Numbered from the stretch's first letter, positions 7,333 to 14,848 are shown. The stretch: DNA of 15,082 nucleotides from an uncultured Bacilli bacterium (GCA_947627145.1 CANQUW010000020.1:1-15082); one strand, 5' to 3'. A program made the numbers and translations. Notes: generated from the sequence alone by a model not told the origin.

Positions 7333-9406
7333 AAATTCTTCTATGTGGCTTAGATTGTATTTGTTCTTTATCTTTTTCATATATTTCATTATATGCATCG
7401 CTGTTTAGGTATGTTGGTATAATAAAATCTTGCGCTCTTAATACCATATTTAGATTATTTTGTGAATCTCTATTATAATTATGTATCATTTCAAAATGAA
7501 AATTATCATTTGCTATAAAATAGAATAAATCATCAATATTACACTTCGCTATTCCTGTTTCATCACTTAATAATAATTCTCTTTCATCATATGAAGAAAA
7601 ACTTATTCTATTAAAATGAGCAAAACAGTTTCTAATTATTCTTGCAGTATCATCTTTATTAACTGGTGCAAGGATTTCTCCGTTGTATTCTATACATTCT
7701 TCTCTTTTTTCTTCTATTTCTTTAATTTTATTATTAAATTTTTCTATTTCTTTTTTTATTTTATTTATTTTTTTTGTTCTACTTTTACTAGGTGTAGGAT
7801 TTTTTTCTAAAATTTCATCTATTTTTTCATTAGCTCTTTTTATTCTGTCATTTTCTACTTTATAATCATTATTTAATATGTTATTTGCACTAATATTGTA
7901 AGCTTTTATATTTTTTAAATCTATATCATCATATCCAATTTTATCAAATACTCTTTCTTTATTCATAACATAAGTATTAATTCCTAGATTATAAATCATT
8001 CCTAGTTCTAGTAAATCTTTTTCTTTATCTGTTTTACTTCTAAGTTGTTCTGCTACTCTAATTATTTTTTTATTATAAAATTCTATGTCTTCCTTACTTA
8101 TAATATCATTAAGACTAAATCTTTTATTATACTTATTATAAATATCTATATTGTATTCTCTTAAAATAGATAATGGTATTTGAAGTGATGTCGGTTTGAA
8201 TCCAAGTTTATTTTCTAAGAATTTATTAATACCAGCTTTATCTTCATCGTCTATGGATATAAGATGATAATCCCCTATCATTATATCATCATAAGTATTT
8301 TCAAGTCCTTGTTTAATTCTATATTTATGAATAAATTCTAATGTTTTACTACCATTACTTTTAGAGTTTAATATATAAAATATTACATCTTTACATTCTT
8401 CATAATCTTTACTATTTTTTATTTCTTTTTCATATATTTTTCTAGATGAAATAAATTTCTCTATAGAATTTAGGACATCCTCATCACTTCTAGAAAGATA
8501 TTTATTTATTCTATTTTGTATTTCTGAATATTGAATTCTTTCATCTTTTTCTTTAAATATATCATTATCTCCTTTATTATATAAACTGATTAAATCTTTG
8601 GAAATAAATTCATTTTCTATTTCATTTATAGAAATTTTTATATCTGGATAATTATTTTGCAAATATTTAGTTAAATCTTGTTTAATGCTTTCCCATTTTT
8701 GACGATAACTTTTATATTTAAATTCTTCTTCTACATTTAAATAGTTTTTCTCATCAATATAATTTTTTATTTCTCTTTGTATCTTTTTTTCATTTATTTC
8801 ATTATTACTTTCTATATTTATATTATATAAAATTAATTTGTTAGTAAAATCTTCTAATTCTTTCTCATTATGTATTAGATTAAAATTATTGGCTATATCT
8901 TGGTTTAAGAATGCTTGTGTTATATTTATATTAGTTACTTTTTTATTTTCTAGAATATGAAAATCAGCATATCTTTTAATCCATGAAAAAGGAACAGTAC
9001 AAACTAATTCTCTGCTTTTCATTCCATTATTTATTTTAAAACATTTATTGTCTAAGTCTACTTCATATTGTCCATGAAGAATAGAATCTCTTATAGAATC
9101 TACAATCCATCTTTTAGAAGTTCCTGTACTTTTAGAAATAATTGGTACTTCTTCATTAAATTCTTTTGTAAATAAATAATCAAATATTTCCATATCTACA
9201 CTTGATGTTAGTCTTCTTTCGGGATTTTTATCTTTCATGTCTTTCGTTATAACTAAATCCTTTGACAAAGTCATATAGGTTATAGCAAGAGATAAATCCA
9301 AAAATTCATTTTCATCTAAAAAACTTGTTAAATTACCTGAATCTAGACTTCTATAATTATTTACAATATTTAAACACATTCCTCTATAAAAATAAACTTC
9401 TTTCAT
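7331..9406 (-). CDS. Putative dual-HEPN ribonuclease, 691 residues
   Basis: I know no named family for it, but two R(N/D)xxxH motifs stand out: RDSILH at residues 106-111 and RNCFAH at 592-597. This is the catalytic signature of HEPN-fold metal-independent RNases. Both are embedded as in such domains: a long helix ending in the motif (WIVDSIRDSILHGQYEV; TARIIRNCFAHFNRI), then a beta-hairpin (DNKCFKINN; RELLLSDETG), then another helix. Between them lie about 450 residues of charged helix, and the second domain is preceded by a Lys/Glu coiled coil (about 515-572). There is no signal peptide or membrane span. The gene is monocistronic, with an extended -10 promoter, ribosome binding site TAGGAAG and a terminator of its own. 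HEPN RNases act in abortive infection, toxin-antitoxin and type VI CRISPR effectors. No array, antitoxin or other defence gene adjoins it. RNase activity is inferred. Confidence 0.8.
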   Translation of the reverse strand: MKEVYFYRGMCLNIVNNYRSLDSGNLTSFLDENEFLDLSLAITYMTLSKDLVITKDMKDKNPERRLTSSVDMEIFDYLFTKEFNEEVPIISKSTGTSKRWIVDSIRDSILHGQYEVDLDNKCFKINNGMKSRELVCTVPFSWIKRYADFHILENKKVTNINITQAFLNQDIANNFNLIHNEKELEDFTNKLILYNINIESNNEINEKKIQREIKNYIDEKNYLNVEEEFKYKSYRQKWESIKQDLTKYLQNNYPDIKISINEIENEFISKDLISLYNKGDNDIFKEKDERIQYSEIQNRINKYLSRSDEDVLNSIEKFISSRKIYEKEIKNSKDYEECKDVIFYILNSKSNGSKTLEFIHKYRIKQGLENTYDDIMIGDYHLISIDDEDKAGINKFLENKLGFKPTSLQIPLSILREYNIDIYNKYNKRFSLNDIISKEDIEFYNKKIIRVAEQLRSKTDKEKDLLELGMIYNLGINTYVMNKERVFDKIGYDDIDLKNIKAYNISANNILNNDYKVENDRIKRANEKIDEILEKNPTPSKSRTKKINKIKKEIEKFNNKIKEIEEKREECIEYNGEILAPVNKDDTARIIRNCFAHFNRISFSSYDERELLLSDETGIAKCNIDDLFYFIANDNFHFEMIHNYNRDSQNNLNMVLRAQDFIIPTYLNSDAYNEIYEKDKEQIQSKPHRRI

Positions 9407-9428
9407 AATATCTTCCTACCTTATAAAT

Positions 9429-9437
9429 ATTATATCA
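9429..9437 (-). promoter_or_regulatory. Extended -10 promoter of the dual-HEPN gene
   Basis: TGATATAAT on the minus strand, 22 bases before the start codon. The sequence 17 bases upstream (AATAAA) is a poor -35, so this would depend on the extended -10. It begins just after the rdgB stop codon, and no strong terminator separates it from the lon-rdgB transcript. Confidence 0.55.
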
Positions 9438-9455
9438 TAAAAAGTGAAACTTTTA

Positions 9456-10052
9456 TTATTTTTTTAGTTTCTTTACTTTATAATAATATTTATTAAACTC
9501 ATCTATGGCATTTATATTATGTGATGATTCTTTTCTGTTGTTTCTTTGTTCGTCTGACATTTCGGCAAGAGTTAAGTCATAACCATATGGAATAAATATA
9601 TACCATAAGTCTGACCATTTTTTATCACGATCTAGTCCAAGTGGTTCTTTTGATAATGTACCTTCTATATTACCATCAAAAGTTAGTAGGTTTTCTCCAT
9701 CAAAATACGCAAGACATTCTTTGAAGGCACACTTTCTGTTTTCAACATTTTCCATTAATTTTAATATTCCATCTATTCCTAAAGTATCAAGAGCAAAATT
9801 AACGTAAGCACGTGGAAATCCATTTAATTCTTCTATAAAGAATCCTGCATCTAAAGCAATACATGGTTTTTTCACTACATTATAAGCAGCTTTTACTTTA
9901 GACTTCGCAATAACTTTTACATCATCACTTCTTGGTTCATCAAAATCATATTCAACTGATTTTAATTTTATATCTTTTAATTTCTTTTGAGCAGATGCTA
10001 GTTTTCCTTTATTACTTGTAACAAATACAATTTCATCTTTTACTTCTTTCAT
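9456..10052 (-). CDS. rdgB: Divergent HAM1/RdgB-like non-canonical NTP pyrophosphatase
   Basis: Family members hydrolyse dITP, XTP and related damaged purine nucleotides to monophosphates, keeping them out of DNA and RNA. The fold signature is clear over 198 residues: VTSNKGK (11-17), the LDAGFFIEELNGFPRAY block (67-83) with the metal-binding Asp at 68, TLGIDGILKLM (90-100), GTLSKEPLG (131-139), and IFIPYGYDLTLAEMS (152-166). Two usually strict elements are altered. The FGYDPIF strand is replaced by WSDLWYIF (146-153), and the SHR motif is SHN (177-179). Substrate range may therefore differ from E. coli RdgB. It lies 19 bases after lon with ribosome binding site AGAAAGGA, so the two form one operon. 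No clear strong terminator follows. Confidence 0.85.
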   Translation of the reverse strand: MKEVKDEIVFVTSNKGKLASAQKKLKDIKLKSVEYDFDEPRSDDVKVIAKSKVKAAYNVVKKPCIALDAGFFIEELNGFPRAYVNFALDTLGIDGILKLMENVENRKCAFKECLAYFDGENLLTFDGNIEGTLSKEPLGLDRDKKWSDLWYIFIPYGYDLTLAEMSDEQRNNRKESSHNINAIDEFNKYYYKVKKLKK

Positions 10053-10071
10053 ATAACTATCCTTTCTAAAT

Positions 10072-12405
10072 TTATAATATACTTGCCTTTACTTTTTTTA
10101 CTGCAAATAATTTTTTATAAACTTCTTCATAATTGGATACAAATATAAATTTCAAATCCTTTTTTAAGTCATCTGGTATTTCATCTAAATCTTTTTCATT
10201 ATCTTTCGGAATAAATATTGTTTTTATTCCTGCACGATGAGCTCCAATTACTTTTTCTTTTAGTCCTCCTATTTCTAAAACATTACCACGTAATGTTATT
10301 TCTCCTGTCATAGAAATAGTTGAATCAACACTTATTCCTGTAAAAAGACTTACTAAAGTTGATGTTAAAGCAATACCTGCACTTGGTCCATCTTTTGATA
10401 CAGCACCTTCGGGTACATGAATATGTATATCATTTTCTTCAAGTATTTTAGAATTAATTTTAAATTTCTTCATATTAGCTTTTATATAACTTAGAGCAAT
10501 TCGAGCTGATTCTTGCATTACTTCTCCTAAAGACCCTGTTAAGATAAGGTTTCCTTTTCCTTTATAATAAGTTGCTTCAATCGGCAAAATGTCTCCTCCA
10601 AATATTGTGTAAGCCATACCATTTACTACTCCAACTTCTTTTTTGTGAGAGTTTTTTTGATAATCATATTTAATCTTACCTAAATATTTAGTTACTTCTT
10701 TTTTAGTAATTTTGAAGAAAACTTTACTATTGTCATCAAGTAGTTCTTTTACAAGTTTACGTAAAAGAGAGGCAATTGTTCTTTCTAGTTCTCTTACTCC
10801 AGCTTCTTTTGTGTAATTTCTAATAATCATTAGTATAGCATCATCATCAAACCTAACTTGTAATTCTGTTAAGCCATGTTCTTCAAGTTCACGTGGTATT
10901 AAATGATTTTTAGCAATATCTAGCTTTTCATATTCTGTATAACTTGATAATTCAATTACTTCAAGACGATCTTGTAATTCATAAGGTATTTGATCTATAT
11001 AGTTTGCTGTGGCGATAAAGAAAACGTTAGAAAGATCAAAATACTCTTCTATATAATGGTCTGAAAATTTATTGTTTTGTTCTGGGTCTAGAACTTCAAG
11101 TAAGCTACTTGCAGGGTCTCCTTTGATGTCTTTTGTCATCTTATCAATTTCATCAATTATAAATACTGGGTTTGTAGTACCAGCACGTCTCATACCTTGA
11201 ATAATACGACCTGGATTAGCACCAATATAAGTACGACGATGTCCAATAATTTCTGCTTCGTCATTAATTCCTCCAACAGAAATTTTTGTGTAATGTCTTC
11301 CTAAACTTTTCGCAATACTTATTGCAAGAGAAGTTTTACCAACACCTGGTGGTCCTACTAGGCATATTATTGGACTTCTTAAATTTTTGGTATTTTGTTT
11401 TACAGCAAGATATTCTAATATTCTTTGTTTTACGTCTTTTAGAGCATAATGACTATTATTAAGAGTGTGTTCTACTTCCACTAAAGTTTTTGTATCTTTT
11501 GTAAAGTTATGCCAAGGTAAGTTTAACATCCAATCTAAGTATTCTCTTACCATTCCTACTTCAGGAGATGATGATGGTAAGTTTTCATATCTATTTATTT
11601 CTTTTTTTATTTTTTCTAATACTTTTTTATTACACTTTAATTTGGCACATTTCTTTTTTAAATTTTCTATTTCTACATCTTTACTATTTATATCTCCTAA
11701 TTCTTTTTGAATTACTTTTATTTTCTCACGTAAAAAGAACTCTCTTTGACTCTCATTTAATTCTTTCTCTACTTCACTTTCTATTTTTTGCTCGAGCTCT
11801 ATTATTTTAAGATCTTCTTTCATATCTTCTATTAACATAGTAACTCTTTTAACTGGATTTATTTCTAATATATAGGACTTCTTTTTTAAATAATCAAATG
11901 GTAAAAATCCTCCGATTAAATCAGTTAATTCATCTATATCAGTAATTGATGTTAGTTGTGATATTAAAGCATTAGATACATATGGTACTTTAGTTACATA
12001 TCTTTCTAAAGATTTCATTAATATATTTCTATAAGTTTCGTTATCTTCTACATTTAAATATATATCTTCTACTTCTGCAAAAAACATTCCATTTGCAAAA
12101 GTATATTTTGATACGTTTACACGACGAACACCGCCTAAAACAACACGACTTTTTCCGTTTGGTACATCCATTTTCATGACAACTTCTGCCAAGACTCCAA
12201 TGGATGGGAGATCTACCATTTCATATAGTTCTCCTTCTTCTTTTTGAACTAATGGATTTACGACTAACAGTTCTTTAGAATTGCTGCTTTCTGCATTGTT
12301 TATAATATTTTTCTCTTCTTTATTTTTGCATTCTAATCTAATTTCACTACTAGGGAATAATACTATATCATCTACTAATAAAACTGGTTTTCTTTCTTTG
12401 TTCAT
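10072..12405 (-). CDS. lon: ATP-dependent Lon protease (LonA)
   Basis: This is a cytosolic hexameric AAA+ serine protease that degrades misfolded and regulatory proteins. The 777-residue length is that of LonA. Order of parts: N-terminal substrate-binding domain (RKPVLLVDDIVLFPSS onward, about 1-200); a coiled coil (200-270); AAA+ with Walker A GPPGVGKTS at 351-359, Walker B FIIDEIDK at 415-422 and sensor region ATANYIDQIP; then the protease domain with catalytic Ser 675 in KDGPSAG and Lys 718 in GGLKEK, the canonical 43-residue spacing. The start ATG follows AGGAGG and a TTGTAA-N17-TATAAT promoter. No CIRCE or CtsR-like box is visible at this promoter, unlike htpG and clpB here. It is the first gene of a lon-rdgB operon. 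Confidence 0.97.
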   Translation of the reverse strand: MNKERKPVLLVDDIVLFPSSEIRLECKNKEEKNIINNAESSNSKELLVVNPLVQKEEGELYEMVDLPSIGVLAEVVMKMDVPNGKSRVVLGGVRRVNVSKYTFANGMFFAEVEDIYLNVEDNETYRNILMKSLERYVTKVPYVSNALISQLTSITDIDELTDLIGGFLPFDYLKKKSYILEINPVKRVTMLIEDMKEDLKIIELEQKIESEVEKELNESQREFFLREKIKVIQKELGDINSKDVEIENLKKKCAKLKCNKKVLEKIKKEINRYENLPSSSPEVGMVREYLDWMLNLPWHNFTKDTKTLVEVEHTLNNSHYALKDVKQRILEYLAVKQNTKNLRSPIICLVGPPGVGKTSLAISIAKSLGRHYTKISVGGINDEAEIIGHRRTYIGANPGRIIQGMRRAGTTNPVFIIDEIDKMTKDIKGDPASSLLEVLDPEQNNKFSDHYIEEYFDLSNVFFIATANYIDQIPYELQDRLEVIELSSYTEYEKLDIAKNHLIPRELEEHGLTELQVRFDDDAILMIIRNYTKEAGVRELERTIASLLRKLVKELLDDNSKVFFKITKKEVTKYLGKIKYDYQKNSHKKEVGVVNGMAYTIFGGDILPIEATYYKGKGNLILTGSLGEVMQESARIALSYIKANMKKFKINSKILEENDIHIHVPEGAVSKDGPSAGIALTSTLVSLFTGISVDSTISMTGEITLRGNVLEIGGLKEKVIGAHRAGIKTIFIPKDNEKDLDEIPDDLKKDLKFIFVSNYEEVYKKLFAVKKVKASIL

Positions 12406-12437
12406 GTCGGTTCCTCCTAGTTCAATAATTGATTTCT

Positions 12438-12466
12438 ATTATATATAAAACATCTTAAAATTACAA
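12438..12466 (-). promoter_or_regulatory. Promoter of the lon-rdgB operon
   Basis: TTGTAA (12461-12466) and TATAAT (12438-12443), 17 bases apart on the minus strand, followed by a leader of about 25 bases and a strong AGGAGG site. No heat-shock operator overlaps it. Confidence 0.82.
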
Positions 12467-12496
12467 TACCTTTTTATTACCTTTTTTATTTTTTTT

Positions 12497-12525
12497 TAGA
12501 AAAAAGAGACAATGTAATGTCTCTT
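12497..12525 (-). terminator. Terminator of pgi
   Basis: Perfect 8-base stem AAGAGACA / TGTCTCTT with a 6-base loop, beginning within the pgi stop codon, then TTTTCT and further T-rich sequence on the minus strand. It separates pgi from the lon promoter just downstream. Confidence 0.9.
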
Positions 12526-13720
12526 AACTTAAACGTTTTTTTACTTCATTTTTATAGGACTCTACTCCTGGTTGATCAAAGGGATTTACACCGAGTAGAA
12601 TTCCAGAAAATGATGCAGAAAGTAGGAAGAAATACATTAGTTCTCCAAGTGCTTTAGCATCAAATTTTTCTAATGTAATCATATTTGTTGGAGTATGGGA
12701 AGAGTAATGAGCTGTTGCAACACTATCTGATATTATAAAATTCATTTTGTTTATATCACTATTTTGATAAGGTACTTCTTTTCCATCTTCTATTCTAATA
12801 ACTGTTTCAAATATAATATCGCTTCCGTCTTGCATAAATTGTCCAAGTGAATGTAAGTCTCTTGTATAAACAGTTGATGTTGGAAGAAGTCCTTTGTTAT
12901 CTTTTCCTTCACTTTCTCCAAATAATTGTTTTAACCATTCTGTAAAATAATATAATTTTGGTTCATAGACAACAAAGTTTTCTACTTTTTTATTTTCTTT
13001 ATATAGTGTATTTCTAATACAAGCATAAATATATGCCATATCAGAATATTTCAAAGATGAATTGTTATATCCTTCTAAAAATAAATCTATATTTATTCCA
13101 CTTACAGCAATTGGTAATAATCCTGCTGGTGTTGTAACTGAGAATCTTCCTCCAATATTATTTGGTATTATAAATGATTCATAACCTTTAAGTTCTACTA
13201 ATTTTCTCAATTTACCTTCATGTTCATCTGTTGTTATAATTATTCTTTTCTTTAACTCGTCTTCTGTATATCTCTCACTTAGTTTTTTATAAACCAAATC
13301 AAAAGCTACACTTATTTCCATAGTTGTACCTGATTTTGATATTACATTTACTACTACGTCTTTATCTTCAATATAGTCAAGTAATTCTTTTATATATTCA
13401 CTTGACATGTTAATACCTGCAAAGATTATTTCTGGTTTGTTATCCTTCTTAAAATATGGTTTGAATGCCTCAATTACTGATGCACTTCCTAAGTATGATC
13501 CTCCTATACCAAGTACTAAAAATACATCAGCACTTTCTCTTATTTTTTTACTTATCTCTTTTATTTTTTCTATATCACTTTCACTAATGCTATCTTTTTT
13601 CCAACCTGTCATATCATAAGTTTTAAATTTTTCGACTACTTCTTCTTTTCTTCCTAAAAATTCATTATATAAATCCTTATTTATAAAGTTATCCATATAA
13701 GTCGTAAAATCAAATTTCAT
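12524..13720 (-). CDS. pgi: Glucose-6-phosphate isomerase, short form
   Basis: This enzyme interconverts glucose-6-phosphate and fructose-6-phosphate in glycolysis. Motifs in order: GIGGSYLG (71-78); the phosphate-binding SKSGTT (129-134); IGGRFSVTTPAGLLPIAVSG (189-208); FGESEGK (267-273) with the likely catalytic Glu 269; DLHSLGQ (288-294); and NPFDQPGVESYK (379-390) with the catalytic Lys at 390. At 398 residues it is about 50 shorter than Bacillus Pgi. It ends 8 residues after the catalytic Lys, and part of the region before the C-terminal domain is compressed. All active-site motifs remain, so it should work. The start ATG follows AAAGGAG. It has its own promoter and terminator. The promoter begins within 2 bases of the avd-like stop codon, and readthrough from that operon is possible. 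Confidence 0.96.
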   Translation of the reverse strand: MKFDFTTYMDNFINKDLYNEFLGRKEEVVEKFKTYDMTGWKKDSISESDIEKIKEISKKIRESADVFLVLGIGGSYLGSASVIEAFKPYFKKDNKPEIIFAGINMSSEYIKELLDYIEDKDVVVNVISKSGTTMEISVAFDLVYKKLSERYTEDELKKRIIITTDEHEGKLRKLVELKGYESFIIPNNIGGRFSVTTPAGLLPIAVSGINIDLFLEGYNNSSLKYSDMAYIYACIRNTLYKENKKVENFVVYEPKLYYFTEWLKQLFGESEGKDNKGLLPTSTVYTRDLHSLGQFMQDGSDIIFETVIRIEDGKEVPYQNSDINKMNFIISDSVATAHYSSHTPTNMITLEKFDAKALGELMYFFLLSASFSGILLGVNPFDQPGVESYKNEVKKRLS

Positions 13721-13745
13721 AAAATCACTACTCCTTTATAGTTTA

Positions 13746-13774
13746 AGTATAACAAATTAATTTTATAAAGTAAA
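13746..13774 (-). promoter_or_regulatory. Promoter of pgi
   Basis: TTTACT (13769-13774) and TATACT (13746-13751), 17 bases apart on the minus strand, with a TGT extension. It occupies the gap between the avd-like stop codon and pgi, so no reverse transcriptase or template can lie there. Confidence 0.75.
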
Positions 13775-13775
13775 A

Positions 13776-14138
13776 CTAGTTATATATACTTTCTTCTTTA
13801 TCACATGATTTTATCCATGTCCAAGTAAGATTTGAAATATTTATAATTTTTTTATTCCAAGATGTTACTACTTTTTTATTAAGATATTTCTTTTTAGATG
13901 ATACTTTTATTAATACTTTAAGTGTCTGTAGTGATGCATCTAATTGTTTTAAAAGGATTAATTTTTTATTTATATCCTTTTCTTTATGAGCCATAACTAA
14001 ATTATTTAATCCTTCATATGTTATATTTTTAATATCTTCTTTTGTTTTTATTTTATTATTTTCTTCTATATTTTCTAATGTAAAAAATATTAGTTCCATA
14101 TATTCTTTATATATTAATAAATTATCTAATCCTATCAT
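13776..14138 (-). CDS. avd: Avd-like four-helix-bundle protein (DGR accessory)
   Basis: Avd is a small pentameric basic helical protein that binds the reverse transcriptase and template RNA of diversity-generating retroelements. This 120-residue protein fits in length and pattern: four amphipathic helices (about 8-25, 32-52, 55-80, 88-112), a basic stretch VSSKKKYLNKKVV before the last helix, and the terminal motif NISNLTWTWIKSC. That resembles the (G)N(M/L)xxxWIKSC end I recall in Bacillota Avd or 'four helix bundle' proteins. It follows the MSL-like gene by 10 bases, and its ribosome binding site AAAGGAG overlaps that gene's stop, so the two are co-expressed. No reverse transcriptase is in the window. 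The alternative is the related S23-type four-helix-bundle family, which has no known enzymatic role. Confidence 0.72.
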   Translation of the reverse strand: MIGLDNLLIYKEYMELIFFTLENIEENNKIKTKEDIKNITYEGLNNLVMAHKEKDINKKLILLKQLDASLQTLKVLIKVSSKKKYLNKKVVTSWNKKIINISNLTWTWIKSCDKEESIYN

Positions 14139-14148
14139 AATATCTCCT

Positions 14149-14520
14149 TTATAGTTTATCTTGTATATCTTTTAATAGTTTCATAGAATCTAGTGGTGTT
14201 ATAGAGTTTAGATCTATACTTTTTATTTTATCTACTATATTTTGATAAAATTCATCAGTATATGTAGGTTTATCTTTTTCTACTATTTCTATTTCTAGAT
14301 TTTTTTCTTTGAACATGGCATTGTATTTATTCAGACTACTTTTAGGAAAACCACATTTATAAAGATCACTTGTAAATAGAGTTAATTTTAAATTAAATAT
14401 ATCACTCATCTTTATAGCGTCTTCTCCTAAGAACAAATAAAATATTCCGCTATCAAATAAATATACTTTTTCTTTATCATTTTTCTTACATTCAAAATAC
14501 TTATCTTTTAATTTACTCAT
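14149..14520 (-). CDS. MutS-like mini-protein (MSL, DGR accessory)
   Basis: This 123-residue protein looks like MutS with the middle removed. Residues 1-82 resemble the mismatch-recognition domain I: KDKYFECKK..., FDSGIFYLFLGEDA like the MutS GDFYELFxxDA, then IFNLKLTLF, CGFPKSSLNKY like CGVPYHSxxxY, and EIVEKD. The tail LNSITPLDSMKLLKDIQDKL matches the extreme MutS C-terminus (MTPLEALNLLYELK). The ATPase and clamp domains are absent. In the Phe-X-Glu mismatch motif the Glu is replaced by Leu (Phe27-Tyr28-Leu29). Surveys of diversity-generating retroelements describe such MutS-like 'MSL' genes next to avd, as here. It is the first gene of a two-gene operon behind an attenuator-like leader; ribosome binding site AAGGTGG. 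Its biochemical role is unknown. Confidence 0.75.
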   Translation of the reverse strand: MSKLKDKYFECKKNDKEKVYLFDSGIFYLFLGEDAIKMSDIFNLKLTLFTSDLYKCGFPKSSLNKYNAMFKEKNLEIEIVEKDKPTYTDEFYQNIVDKIKSIDLNSITPLDSMKLLKDIQDKL

Positions 14521-14530
14521 ATTACCACCT

Positions 14531-14594
14531 TACCAAAAAAATAAGCAGCACTCAGATTAGAGATAATCTCTAATATAAGTACTGCTTTATTATT
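14531..14594 (-). terminator. Intrinsic terminator in the MSL-avd leader (attenuator-like)
   Basis: On the minus strand a long imperfect stem runs from AATAAAGCAG-TACT to AGTG-CTGCTTATT. It is capped by TTAGAGA-TTA-TCTCTAA and followed by seven T residues. It ends 14 bases before the MSL start codon and begins a few bases after the predicted transcription start, so RNA polymerase from that promoter meets it before the genes. The opposite strand lacks a strong U-run. Confidence 0.75.
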
Positions 14595-14603
14595 TACAAT
14601 TTA

Positions 14604-14632
14604 AGTGTAACAAATATCTTCTTTTTTTTCAA
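14604..14632 (-). promoter_or_regulatory. Promoter of the MSL-avd operon
   Basis: TTGAAA (14627-14632) and TACACT (14604-14609), exactly 17 bases apart on the minus strand, with a TGT extension. The predicted start is near 14597, giving a leader of about 78 bases that is almost entirely the terminator hairpin. Confidence 0.7.
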
Positions 14633-14735
14633 CTACTTTTTATGATAAAATTATATAAGTTTTATATATTGTTTTTAACAACCAATAAATTCAATGGTTT
14701 AAATTATATTTTTAGAACATTTTTTTAACTTTATA

Positions 14736-14765
14736 TTGACCAATTATATTTACATATTGTATAAT
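14736..14765 (+). promoter_or_regulatory. Promoter of the small membrane protein gene
   Basis: TTGACC (14736-14741) and perfect TATAAT (14760-14765), 18 bases apart on the plus strand. The predicted start near 14772 gives an unusually long leader of about 84 bases. Confidence 0.75.
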
Positions 14766-14800
14766 AATTTTGTGGGATACCTAATATGTTGGGTTGCTTA

Positions 14801-14848
14801 CCTTTCTATTAATAGTTAATGACATCTTAGTAAACTATAATAGAAGGG
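14801..14848 (+). promoter_or_regulatory. Leader hairpin covering a Shine-Dalgarno site
   Basis: CCTTTCTATT and ATAGTT (14801-14817) pair with AACTAT and AATAGAAGGG (14833-14848). This forms a 16-pair stem with one bulged A, one G-U pair and a 15-base loop. The 3' arm includes the AAGGG of the ribosome binding site for the start at 14856, so the folded leader should hold translation down. The upstream part (14772-14800) has GGGATACC and GGGTTGCTTACC, which could form a competing structure; I do not recognise a known riboswitch. Confidence 0.6.

Noticed and set aside
7331..9406. Calling the dual-HEPN protein a Cas13-type CRISPR effector
   Set aside because: No direct repeat array, no other cas gene, and the motif is shared by many non-CRISPR HEPN proteins.
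9425..9465. Terminator after rdgB (AAAAGT/ACTTTT)
   Set aside because: The stem is only six bases and almost all A-T with no clean U-run after it on the minus strand.
13776..14520. Toxin-antitoxin pair for the two small co-transcribed genes
   Set aside because: The MutS domain I and tail similarity and the Avd-like helical bundle explain them better; no toxin fold or DNA-binding antitoxin motif is visible.
14521..14600. T-box leader upstream of MSL because of the AAGGTGGTAA sequence after a terminator
   Set aside because: It lacks the upstream stem I and specifier loop and the full T-box antiterminator sequence; the sequence serves as a ribosome binding site.
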